A DNA stretch of 64,000 nt from Lantana camara (lineage: Eukaryota > Streptophyta > Magnoliopsida > Lamiales > Verbenaceae). Position numbers and translations under genes: made by a program. Of this stretch, positions 1 to 11,026 are shown piece by piece (positions within the stretch are counted from its first letter, which is position 1; each line of letters opens with the position of its first letter). The DNA is taken from assembly GCA_037501455.1 (NCBI GenBank), contig CM074856.1, forward strand, positions 47,273,001-47,337,000, read 5' to 3'. The notes under the pieces are model-generated. The model searched no databases and was not told the origin of the DNA. It saw only the letters and a program-made list of their open reading frames with translations.

Positions 1-2270
1 AATTAGTATCAGATTATTAGGATACAAGTCCCAAAAATAACGGGAAAACAAAGATTGAGAAGAATGTTTATAGCAACCTGTCTGAGAGTAGTACAAAGTG
101 TAGGTTTTCCGGATCTTTGAGTGCATTAGCTAAAAGCCGCCTTTCTGCATCAACCATTGAAATTTTTCCCCAAACTACCTGCAATTGATAACCACTAATG
201 AAATGTTCAGCTAATGGCATAGGTCTTAGTTCTAAATATGGTTGCATTTTCAACTTTTGTCTGAGTTTTAAAAGAGGCTACAAAAGACAATAAAATGAGC
301 AAATATTTATCTGTACAGCAGGTTACCTCAGTGTTAAGAGCCTCTAATTCTTTTAACCAAATAAAGAGCAACAACTAGGTTATGAAGGAGAATCATTTGG
401 TATCTTGGAGTAGAAAATTAACAAGATGTAAGAAAAATACAGCTTATTGTTTCAATTTAACATGGAAGATCAAGTTCAAGACGTTATAACAATATAAACA
501 TCAAGGTTTTTGCACATAGCAATGCATGGAAAACTAGAGATCCTGCATTTCTCTCAAAAAAAAAAAGAGTTTATATTAATCTATCATTTGTGGGCTCATA
601 GTCAACTTCCGTGAAGTAAGATAGTACATGAAATATCAAAAACTTAACCATACGCTTGTACAAAGTACTAACATCTGAACTTGATCATAAAAACAAAAAT
701 ACACTAAAGAAGCAAAATATAAGTCGTATTTATTACTGCTCACTGACAATGAACCAGAGGAAGTAAAGAAATGAGGAGTAAATGTAAAACTCAAAAAGAT
801 AATTTAAGGCACTTGATTATAACATAGCACAGGAAATATCAAGCACTTCACTGTAATTTTGCATAAAATCCTAACATGAGTACTTAATCAAAATAACATA
901 AAATATACTAGCAACACAAAAATATAAGTTATTGCTTTTGCTTGCAATGAATAAGAACAAGTGATAAGATGACCAAAAACATCTAACCATCCAAAAGAAA
1001 ATAAAAAGTAATGAGCGACAAACCTTATCACTGCGAATTTCCCGATTGACAAAATAACGGCTAAAATGTACAGGTTTATCCTTGGATGCATGCACATACA
1101 CAGAAAATTTACCTTCATGACCCTGCAACATAAAGGGAAAAGTTGAGAACAAATTATTTTCAACATAAAAACAACTGCATACCATAATTGTGGTCCGTCT
1201 AATGCAGAAGCATTAGTAAAATAAGGGAGAACGAATAACTATGAGATCAAAATTATCATGTAAAGTATTGCTTTCTTCAATCAGATAAACCACTGAAACA
1301 AATTCAGAATCTACCAAGTCTGAAACTATAAAGATGTCTACCATTTCATTTCATCAGAGAAATAAAGAAAAAGTAGTTTAAATGCATATCAGGTTGCTTT
1401 TCTCATAGACTGGATCTAGCATGTATTCATTTGCCTTATACACTTCCCCAAAATATTCTTCTCTTCTTAGCCACACAGCTCTGCCATGCTCTGATCAAGC
1501 AGAACAGAGATAGCACGTTGTCAAAATTATCTTCCTCAACGCACAGGCAGTTACAAAGTTGATTTGACATCCCACATGATAGGCAAATTATGATGCATAT
1601 ACTCTAGAATTAGAAAGTAATGTTATAATGCATTCATCAGTTTAGACCAAAATATGCTTCAGACAAGTAAGTTGTAAGTTGTAACAAGTATTCAATGGAA
1701 TTCTCCAGAAAACAAACCCAAGGAAAGCTCATGGGCAAACCAAAAGATACAAATAACTTCATAGGCGCACAATAATTTATAAAAGAAACTCTACTTGCAC
1801 CAAGTTTTAAATTGACGATTTTGCAAATTCAACAAATTATGAGTTAAATTAAAATGGAATTTCAATGTTGAAAGAAACTCAAGTACCTGGAAAAATTTAT
1901 CCCAAAGCTTCTCAAATGGTAGTGCACCCGGTGTCAGAAAAAGGAACGCTATCTTGGGAGTTTTTGATATACTAGGAGACATGTTCAAAATATCTCTAAT
2001 TACAACACGAGAAGCGAGTTCATCATCTGTCAGTTCTCTAGCAGGTGCAGGTGGAAGCCAATTTTGCAATGCTTTACAACCATGAGATGAGAATACATAA
2101 CATGCAGCAGAATTCTGAGGTGGATAGACGTAGGCACACACTAAGAAAAAGCTAACTAATGAAACCAATACAATAATCCATGTTGGCTTCTTTAATTGAC
2201 CACGCTGGCGAGGCGCTGGCAATATTTGCATGTCTTTCATGCCTAGACGCCACGCCGGAGTGGACTTCAT
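1..2270 (-). CDS. Core-2/I-branching beta-1,6-GlcNAc-transferase family (GT14, DUF266) gene, 5' part
   Basis: Three coding exons are seen: 2270-1887, 1122-1024 and 178-78. Each intron has GT-AG borders (donor GTACTT after 1887, acceptor TTGCAG before 1122, donor GTTTGT after 1024, acceptor TTGCAG before 178). The gene runs off the left edge, so the C-terminal half is missing. The ATG at 2270 is the first in frame and opens a type II membrane protein: a short basic N-terminus, then one hydrophobic helix (about residues 30-49), then a luminal stem. Exons 2 and 3 carry family-typical blocks, GKFSVYVHASKDKP and VVWGKISMVDAERRLLANAL, followed by FVLLSD. Plant members of this family (rice BC10 is the known example) are Golgi proteins implicated in cell-wall or arabinogalactan glycosylation; the exact acceptor is not predictable here. 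Family assignment is firm; function is inferred from the family. Confidence 0.9.
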
Positions 2271-3600
2271 CTAGAAATGACAGATCACAGGTTCCCGCAA
2301 ATATCTTGTATCCACTTTGATGGTTCACCTGAAAAGGGCAAAATGAACAGGACCAACCCTATTCTATCTGCCTAAACCAGACTGTGAAAACATTGAATCC
2401 AGAGAGAATCTGAACCTGCACAACACAGATGTATATAAATTTATTTTCAGTTACATTCAAATCAATAGTTCCAATAAATCAAAGGCGGGTTTGAATAGAG
2501 GCACAAACTCCAGATCAAGTTAATTTGCTATCACCAGAAACAAGAAAAAACCAAAATCTTATGTGCTGAAAGCTTACTGAAGTAATTACTAAAAGCAAAA
2601 TAAAAAATGTAGCAAAGTCTCAAATCAAGAAGGTTTTGAAATTGAAGAAACTTACACAACTAACAATCATAATAGCATCCAAGCACCAACGAATAGATTT
2701 AACAATAAATTCCAGTCCAAATCATGCAATAGCTAAACGAAGTTCAGAAGATGTAAATTATACTCAGGCATGAAGCAGAGAAGACCAAAGACGAAAAAAA
2801 CTAAAAGAAAAACGAGGATAGTACTTCGTATGAACACCCAAACTTCAGATCCCATTCCCAAGACACTAGAATTACAGAAAACCAAATTGGGCCGACAGAA
2901 ATCAAATCAAAGAGCACATGACAAGGTAGATTCGAATCTCCTAACGCCCCCACCCACAAATTCACGGAAGAGAAAAAGTCAAAAAACCAAGGGGGGAAAA
3001 ACTAGCACGGCAACCGAAAAGTCAAACCAAACCAAACCCAAACCGAGTCTTCATCAAATCCAGAATTAACAAACTCGTCGAGATCACAAACACGAAGTAC
3101 ATCTTCAACTTCTGCTCAAACACACCCCAGGAAACTACGGTATACTAATGCAGCCACTATACAAGCATTAAAGAACCCACTTCCACCCAAAAAAGGGGGT
3201 ATAAATCAACTAAATTAGAAACCATCCCCACTTCCCAGCATGCACCACCGACGGCGGAATTAGCGAAAGTACCTGATCGATTGAACAGCAGAGAGCTGGA
3301 AAAGGAGATCAGGGGAAGTTGAATCTGGAAGCAGAAGGGATCTATGTATGTATCTACACGTATGTATACGTAGCCCCGAGCATACAATTATAGTATACGA
3401 GCGTGAGATCTAGGGCACGTCAAATAATTGAAGCAATCAGAGAGGCCGCATCTGGGTGGGAGACGATTGCCAAATTCTATATTAAAATGGAAGAAATCTG
3501 CATCAATCTTGGGGACTACAGATAATATACGCGAGGATTTTGCAGATGGATTTGAAGGATTGGAATGGAAGTGTTGGTGGTGTGGGTAGTGCGTGTGTGT
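2271..3600 (-). promoter_or_regulatory. GT14 gene 5'UTR with probable leader intron, and promoter
   Basis: A probable leader exon ends at 3273 with donor CAG|GTACTT, and a possible acceptor (GTGCAG|GTTCAG) lies just above 2415, leaving about 140 nt of leader before the ATG at 2270. This would make an intron of about 0.86 kb. DNA upstream of 3300 has a GT-rich stretch near 3590-3615 and no clear TATA box. The splice sites are predicted by eye only. Open frames here on the plus strand are antisense to the leader and show no protein family. Confidence 0.4.
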
Positions 3601-3660
3601 GTGTTTGGGGGAGAAGACTTGTCTGTGTGTATGTATGGTTTGTTTCTAATTTCTAAGGTA

Positions 3661-4263
3661 TGTATTTTTGTATTTGTGGAAGAGAGTTGAACGTTATATG
3701 ACTCCGTCCAACCACAACAAACACATTACAGCCGGCATTTTTTCTTTTTTTCTTTTTTTCTAATTTTGAGATTTTTTTTATTTATTATGTTTTTACTTTT
3801 TACCATAAGTACTGTAACTTAACTATTCACAGTTATGCTAGCTTAATTAGAGATTTTAAATTCGAGTTCTTGGAAATACATAATCATTGGTAGCTTGGTA
3901 GGGAGAGCTTTATATTTTAAATGATCTATCCCGACTTGGTACAATTATCATTGATAGGAAGAGTTTTACATCGCAAGTGGTTTGTCTCGGCTTGACCCAT
4001 AAAAATTGGTTGGAGAAAAAAGAAAGAAGGAAAAAGAAGAGATTTATTATGTTTGTAGCAAAATGGGGGAGGTGTGGACCACGCGCGGGGATGACGGCTG
4101 GGGAAGAAAAGAAAGGTCTGAAATTTTTCAATTTCCTTTTCTGTAACTAGTTGGCCTGCTTGCATACGTGGAAATAAAATAGATGTGTAAATCCAGAGTA
4201 TATTAGAATTAATTTAAAATTTAAAAAGAAGAAGGGAAAATCTTTGAATAGTATCAAAAAGTT
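3661..4263. other. Intergenic DNA
   Basis: AT-rich spacer between the glycosyltransferase promoter and a MITE. It contains one SINE-like repeat (listed separately) and no credible gene. Confidence 0.6.
3836..4000 (+). repeat. SINE-like dispersed repeat, copy A
   Basis: Shares a conserved block with sequences near 39,700 (+), 38,800 (-) and 40,860-40,985 (-): a TTCGA core resembling a pol III B box, then '(at)tggtagggagagctttaca', then a 'gatc(c/t)atcccgactcg' block. In this copy the second part is duplicated (3900-3940 and 3957-3995). A tRNA-derived SINE is the likely class, but no full tRNA-like head is visible. Confidence 0.4.
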
Positions 4264-4595
4264 GAAAAAATTCCTTTTAGGTCCCCAGTTTTGAAAAAGT
4301 TCCCATTCAATCCCCAATTGAAAAACAAAATTCCTTTTAGGTCCCCACAAATAGTACATGTTCGTACATTGTCTTTAGAAATTGCGTACATTTTTTAGGG
4401 AATTGCATATAAAAATCCCGGAATCTCGTATGCGTATAAAAATCCCGGAATCTCGTATTTTTTATATGCAATTCCCTAAAAATTGTACGCAATTCCTGAA
4501 TTATTATACAACTTTGGGGAGTGAAAAGAAATTTTGTTTTTTAATTGAGGAGTGAACAGGAACTTTTTCAAAATGGGGGAGTGAAAAGGAAATTT
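4264..4595. mobile_element. Foldback MITE
   Basis: Left arm (about 4268-4345) and right arm (about 4515-4593) are inverted complements, sharing 'attcctttt' and 'gaaaaagttcc' blocks. The centre holds two direct copies of a 'aaaaatcccggaatctcgtat' unit and an inverted copy of its surroundings. The central units resemble those of the element at 57,081-57,356, so both may belong to one family. The solo LTR starts directly at its right end. Confidence 0.6.
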
Positions 4596-6540
4596 TGTAG
4601 CACCCCGCACGTGAGGCACCACATCCCCCGCACTAAGGCTCAACACGAGTAACGAAATGGTAAATCCGCACCCGTATCAAACCCTAGCGAACGGGAGACA
4701 AACATAAAACCTTCCTAAGCCAGGCGGAACTAGACCCTACAATGAAAACTAATCAACCAAAGTATAATGCATTGCATAGCCAACTTCAAACATACAAACC
4801 ATAAGCCGAATTTGGGCTCTTCAGGCCTCTTTTAAACTCATAATTACAACAAACAATTTCAATAACAATTACATAATTATTCAAGTTCCATGATACTGCA
4901 GAATCGAATCAAACATAACAATTCAATACATTAGTGAGTGCAGAGACTCTCCTAACCTAACTCGACCCACCTAAAGACTTCAAACACCTCCGCCTAGCCC
5001 GAAACTCCAAAGATCAAACCTGCACACTAAAAGAGTGGGGAGGGAGAGGGGTCAGTCTCTAGAAGACTGAGTGAGCAGGAGCGATACATATATATAAAAC
5101 ATGCACATGCAAGTCATAAATTCCGAGCAAGGTTTTATTTGAATTTAGTTCCCAAAAAGGGCAAGAAAATAGATAAACAATGCTCGACTTTTACGACTAA
5201 CTCATATTAAATTCATTACATTCATAAATCATACATAAATATAAGGCTCGGCGAGTGAGCGTGCACAATCTCCATCCAAACTCCGACCGTGTACGACAAA
5301 TATCATTAATATATTGATTAAGCGATCATGCAATATATCATAATACACACAGACCATAAATCATGTCATGTCCTAAATATATTTGTTTGGGCAATCCGAT
5401 TTCCGGCCTTCCCGCACAGTGCCTATCAATCAATAATCAATCAGTCAATCATTTTCAATCATAAATAAGTTCCAACCTTCTTCCTCCGGGTTGGTGGTGG
5501 GTTTGCAAGGCCCGACCACCCGATCATTGACCAAAAGGGGTTACATGACTCCCCAGATGGCACTCAGCTCCCTTTCCCCGCAATCTCCTGACGAGGTCCG
5601 GTACCGCTGTTCAATAGTGGGACTAGTATATGGGATCCCCGTCAGCCCTTGCTTCCTCGGTTAGCCACATATACTAAGTCCCGGGGCCCGTGAACCTATC
5701 ATATTTGCATAATCTCGCCAAAACATATCAATACATACATATGATACATATTATAAGAAATCATACCTTACCGTGTAACTCGGCATATGCTATATACGTA
5801 CCTCTCCGTGTCATCCTAATCCATAGCTAGCATGAAGACACACGGTTTGGAGCATAGCCTCATTACAAAACCATTTTTAAGCTTATATATGCTCATACGT
5901 ATAATTCAGAAGAATTTACTCGATAACTTCATTTGAAAAACTATATATAAATATAATCATAAGGTTTTGGCCAAAGCTTTTCACATAAGGGTTGTAGGGT
6001 TTGTTACATAGCTAAAACGAAAACACCCTCACCTGAACTGCGACGATACAAGGATACGAATACCAAGTGCCTGATCGAACCAGATTTCTCCACCCTGGAG
6101 ATAACTGTACAAAAGACAACATGACGTGTTTGTGAGACTCAAGACTCCAATGAACCACATATGACGCTCGGCAATGAAGTGAATATGACATGAATGCATA
6201 AATGATCATATTATATCAATAAAATGTTCATGTGCACGATTAAGAGATTTAAATCATATAATCATTTATTCGTTCATATATTTCATTCAATTTCCTAAGT
6301 TCATAAATTCATATAAATTTCATAAATTCATAAATTCATAATAGTCATAATTTCATAATTTCATAATTTCATATATTCATAATGCATATCAATTAATCCA
6401 TGAATTCATATAATAATCATAACACATAATATTCAAATTCACATTTAGGAGTAAAATAAATAAAACGTTCAATCAAAAGTCGATAATTAAATACGCGAAA
6501 TGGAAATCAATTAATTTCAATAATTAAATAAAATCAAATA

Positions 6541-6870
6541 ATATTTATAATATATAATAAATATATATAATATAATATATATAAATAATCATATATAATA
6601 AATATATATAATATATATATATAACATATAATCATATATATCATAATATACAATATATATAATATATACATAAATACACGTACAACTCACACACACATGC
6701 ATGCAAAATAATTAACACACACACACAAATACATACCCATGCATGCAATTTATATACACAATATATATATTTATATCATACACATGCATGCAAATACACA
6801 CACAAACGTACACAGCCATGCATGCATTCATACACACAATCACACACACACGGTATAAATACATATATAT
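6541..6870. repeat. TA- and CA-rich low-complexity DNA inside the solo LTR
   Basis: Runs of ATATAT followed by ACACAC and 'catgcatgca' blocks. Short open frames predicted here are a by-product of the simple sequence. Confidence 0.7.
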
Positions 6871-6926
6871 ACAATAACAGTAGTAGCAGCAACCCAAGAA
6901 CGCAGCAAAAGAAATCAAGCAAAACG

Positions 6927-7052
6927 GGGTGACACCCCCGTGTCACCCACAAAGCCTGGACCGAGACACCCCCGTGTCTCGGTACAGAAAATCCAGGCCT
7001 TGCAGCACCCCCGTGCCTCGCCGGAAAGGCAGCAATCGACACCCCCGTGTCG
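6927..7052. repeat. Cluster of four CAC-CCCC-GTG palindromes
   Basis: Four inverted repeats share a CCCC centre: 6927-6948 (arms GGGTGACAC / GTGTCACCC), 6960-6983 (arms ACCGAGACAC / GTGTCTCGGT), 7005-7016 (arms GCAC / GTGC) and 7037-7052 (arms CGACAC / GTGTCG). Arm sequences outside the core differ between copies but stay paired. Confidence 0.8.
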
Positions 7053-8748
7053 TGCAACAGCAACCTCCCCTGAACTGGACATAAAACGCAGAAACAGAGC
7101 AAGAAAAGGCAGCCATGTACGAGCAAGAAAGGCAACAGAAATTATGCATGAAAAGCTGTAAGAACACCTCTAGAATGAACTCATAAAGTCACGAAATTAT
7201 CAGCAAAAAGGAGGAAGGAAACGCAGCAAAAATGACAGCTGAAAATCAGTTGGAAAAACAGGGCCAAAACTCGAAAAAAACAGGGCATAAACGATTCACT
7301 CCTTCTCCATCTATTCAACTCAGTTAAGACCAACAATTGAGCAGCAAAATAACATATATTCAACAAGGAAATCAGTTCCAAAAGTGATCAATCAAGAGAA
7401 GCTGTCAAACGTGACTTTTTCATGGAAGTTTTCTCAAGTACCATAACTGATAACTCATAAATACCTCAACTACCATGTAATCAATGATCATAAATGAAAT
7501 GAGGATGTCAAAACAATCATTCTCATGCTTGGAATCGATCAAAACCGTTAAGAATCAAAGAAGATCAACAATTTGCTCAAAACTTTCATTTTCGGGAAAA
7601 ATGTCCAGAATGGATGAAACCATGCTCAAAATCTTGAATGAAAAGATGAAAATGCTCAGAATTAATCATATAATACAACCCTAAGCTTACCTTGATGATT
7701 GGTTGAATTTTGGATGAGATTTGAGCTCCAAAATCTCCAAAGCTTGAAGGGTTACGGATCTGGAATTCAGAACAGAAGCTTTGGCTGAGTTTTGGGCATT
7801 GTGAGAGGATTATCTTGGTTAGGGCTTATTATGTAATGATAAAGGGTTGAGTTAGGGTTTCAAAGAATCAAACCATAGTTAATTTGGTTGTGGTTTAGCC
7901 AAGATATAGCTGAATTAGTGTAACAAGGTCAAGTTGGTCTCCGTTTCGTTTTTCGGTTGGATTTCGGAGTTTCAATTGACTTAGGAAAATTATAAGGCTA
8001 AGTTTACTAAACTCGAATTTTCGTTACGAGTTCAGCGGAGTTGACGGAACTCGAATCCGAGTTCCCGAGCTCAAGATATTAAATTCGGAACCAAGGGTAC
8101 GCTAAGTGCTCGTTAGCTCCCGTTTTGGTTCCTCAAATAAAATTAAATTCGTTAACCTATCAAATGAATTCAAAAACATCAATTGAGCATAAAATCATGT
8201 TCATAACACATATATTTATGACATATTACAAATTCGTGGCATTTCAATATCATTTCATACAAGAACGAAGCACAAAATAAACGAATAAACTCAATCATGC
8301 AATTCATGCATATTCATATAATTTTCCATGCACATTTAATAATCTCCATGCATGAATATATTAATCCCATGCAGAAATGAAATTCATGCATAATTTAATT
8401 CCCATGCATAAATATGATTTGCATGCATAATTATATTAAATCCCACGTATAATATATATATATATATAAGTAATTAATTAAAACATGGTTAATTAATATA
8501 ACATATAATTAGCATACTCATTAAATTAATAATAATATAATTAAACATATATATATATATGATACGAAATATATAATTAAAATTTATAATATTAAAATAA
8601 GATAATATAATATAATAACTAATAACAATTATAATAAAGTTAAATATAAAACACGTAAAAACAATTAATCACATAATTAAATAATTAAATTGCGCAATTT
8701 AGAAGCAAATAAGGCATATTAATAAAATTGAAAAACCGGGGCGTTACA

Positions 8749-9117
8749 AATTCAATTTACACTTGAGGATTTTTGAGGAATTGTCCGAAAGAATAAAAGT
8801 AAAGAAGATGGGAAATTAGAGTTATAAATTAATGGTAATCCTTGCACGGTCGTGGTATGTGCAAATAAAAAAATTATTTCTTAAATATATTAAAATTGAT
8901 TTTTGTATTAATATATATTTTATAATTATTTTTGATATAGTTATTAAATTATAATTAATAAGTGAATAGCAAGAACAATACACCAAACAATGTTATCTTC
9001 CAAAAAAATATAAAAATTATATAACAAAGAAGAAAACATAAGTAAAAAAATATTGTTGGAGTGATAGAATAAAGAAAATAATAGAGAAAAACACAAGGGA
9101 AGAAAATAAATAAATAA

Positions 9118-9173
<56 letters not shown>

Positions 9174-9682
9174 GACACCAAAAAAACAAAATGGTTACTA
9201 CTTGAATAGTATAGATTAGCATTATATGTGATTCTTTTTGCCTGAGTTTGACATTCGAAAATTCAGAGTTTTTTTTGTTTATTAATAACCAAGCCTCGTA
9301 TAAGTTGGGGGCGTTGGTTACTTACTGACTTCATATATATGTATTATGGATTGTGAAGGTTAGGGTTGCTCGACTCTACTACTGGTGATCCCTCTGACTT
9401 TTTAAATTTAATCCTAATTTTGGCTATTTAGAAATGTTCTTATGTTTTTGAATTCAGACTATGAATAATCTTTTCGACTTTTAAAGTTGACCTCGAATTC
9501 TGAATTCGCTGCTAGTCGTCATTGAGCATGGTTTTCTATACTTGTCTCTTGATTTTCTGAAGGTTGGAAAAGGAGGAAGAATCTAACAACATTTGATTCT
9601 ATTTCTAGCCAAGAGCAATCATATTTATATTTATATAAAAAGAAATATTTTCAATAATAATTTTGAATTTCTAATCACTATA
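8749..9682. other. Intergenic DNA with TA microsatellite
   Basis: AT-rich spacer with a (TA)n run at about 9121-9170. No gene seen. Confidence 0.6.
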
Positions 9683-10492
9683 TGTTGAGAAAATGGGAGG
9701 AATGGGATCAGAATGACACGGGTAGTCCCTGTCCTTAAAGTGTTAATCGCCCCTACTCTCTGAGTTTGCTAAAGGTTGCAGACGATTTACTTTTAGGATG
9801 TATGTCAAGCTGGAAATTATGAATTCGGACAATAGCAATTTGCCAGAATTCAGGTGAGTTTTGTTGTATTCTTCAGGTGAGGGAAGAAGCTGTTTATAGC
9901 TCTCAAGTGTTGGCCAAAAACCAAACTGCAAAAATGGGAATATTGAATGGATTAATTTCAGGTGTAATGACCTGAAATTCAATCACAATGAATGCCCACT
10001 ACTCAGCTGTTACAGATGCCAACGGACTGATTGGATGTATCTGGACATTGGTTCAAAAGTCTGAACTTTTGGACTGGACTAGGCCGGCTCTTGCTCAAAA
10101 AGTAAGGCTCTGGGCTCGGAGGCGAGGCTCCAAGCTACGATGCGCACGTGCGAAGTGCAAAGTGCGCCATCAAACGCCACATTCGCCCATGCCCGGCCCC
10201 GTGCCCGTGCGCACGCGCGCGTGGGTGCGGGCGGTGCGGTGCACCGCACCGCGAGTGAGCCCATTAGTCCTCTCTTGGGTCCCATAATTTAATAACACAT
10301 ACAGCATTTTAATATATAAAGTTGTCTGCCTAGTGTTATTTTTCCAATGTGGGACACAATAACCAATGCATATTTTCCAAACAACCTTTGATATGTCTTT
10401 GCATAATTAATGATTAATCCTCCAACAATTAATCATATATATATTAATTCTCCAACAACTAATATATATATATATGCATAACATATTCAACA
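9683..10492 (-). repeat. 3' LTR of the copia element
   Basis: 810 bp. It is longer than the 5' LTR because it keeps about 150 bp (about 10,027-10,175) that the other LTR has lost. It contains a GC-rich block and a perfect 22-bp palindrome at 10,231-10,252 (half-site GCGGTGCGGTG). Confidence 0.95.
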
Positions 10493-10503
10493 ATCCCCCA
10501 CTT
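10493..10503 (-). promoter_or_regulatory. Polypurine tract of the copia element
   Basis: Minus-strand AAGTGGGGGAT directly abuts the 3' LTR, the expected place for the plus-strand primer. Confidence 0.85.
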
Positions 10504-11026
10504 GTTTGGAAAACTACTCTTTTGCCAGACAAGTCCCTGAAGATTTTGTCAAAGATCACATGCCTAGAGGAAGGTGTGACGAACATTGAACCTTCCCTTA
10601 GTGTAAATAACTCAAGACTGCACCGAAGTTGATGGTGTCCATAGATTGAACCTCAACTCCTTCGTGATGCAATCAGAGTTATCACACGCATGTTTTCTTT
10701 CTCATACAGCAAGCACTCCACTGCTTTGCGCTTATAAAGCCATACGCCATATCCTATTTCATGAACCTTTAAGAGAGTAAACCACAACTCTCTATAAGAA
10801 GCGACTTCACTTCTTGTTCATATAGGCAAAATGTTTCTCGAGCACTAGTTGCATTGGTGCAGCATTTTGTTAAGAGCGTAGCTCAACCTTGTCACTTTGC
10901 AACTCATTGAGCTATCTTTTACTACATATGAGACCACTTTAATAGCTCAAACCAACTCGTGACTTTGTTTTTCCCTTTGAACCTATAACCAGGGGTAACC
11001 TAGATTATAGGTAGGGTTACCATCAC
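10504..11026 (-). other. 3' noncoding region of the copia element
   Basis: About 520 bp between the gag-pol stop codon and the polypurine tract. No further frame is recognised. Confidence 0.7.

Larger units (their letters stand above)
4596..8748 (-). mobile_element. Large solo LTR (4.15 kb)
   Basis: The segment is bounded by TGTAGCACCCCG on the left and CGGGGCGTTACA on the right, which are inverted repeats matching at 10 of 12 positions and end in TG...CA. The flanks AATTT (left) and AATTC (right) fit a 5-bp target duplication with one change. It has no gag or pol frame, PBS or PPT. Long LTRs beginning TGTAACGCCCC are typical of some plant Ty3/gypsy groups (Tat/Ogre type), but without coding DNA the lineage is not certain. 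Read on the minus strand the left-hand terminus is TGTAACGCCCCG, so minus orientation is preferred. Interior: low-complexity AT-rich DNA (6230-6700 and 8430-8700), TA/CA dinucleotide runs (6540-6870) and a palindrome cluster at 6927-7052. Confidence 0.65.

Noticed and set aside
2770..3069. 99-codon basic frame on the plus strand
   Set aside because: Antisense to the GT14 leader region, low complexity, no family.
6712..7167. Several frames on both strands
   Set aside because: They arise from dinucleotide repeats and the palindrome cluster in the solo LTR.
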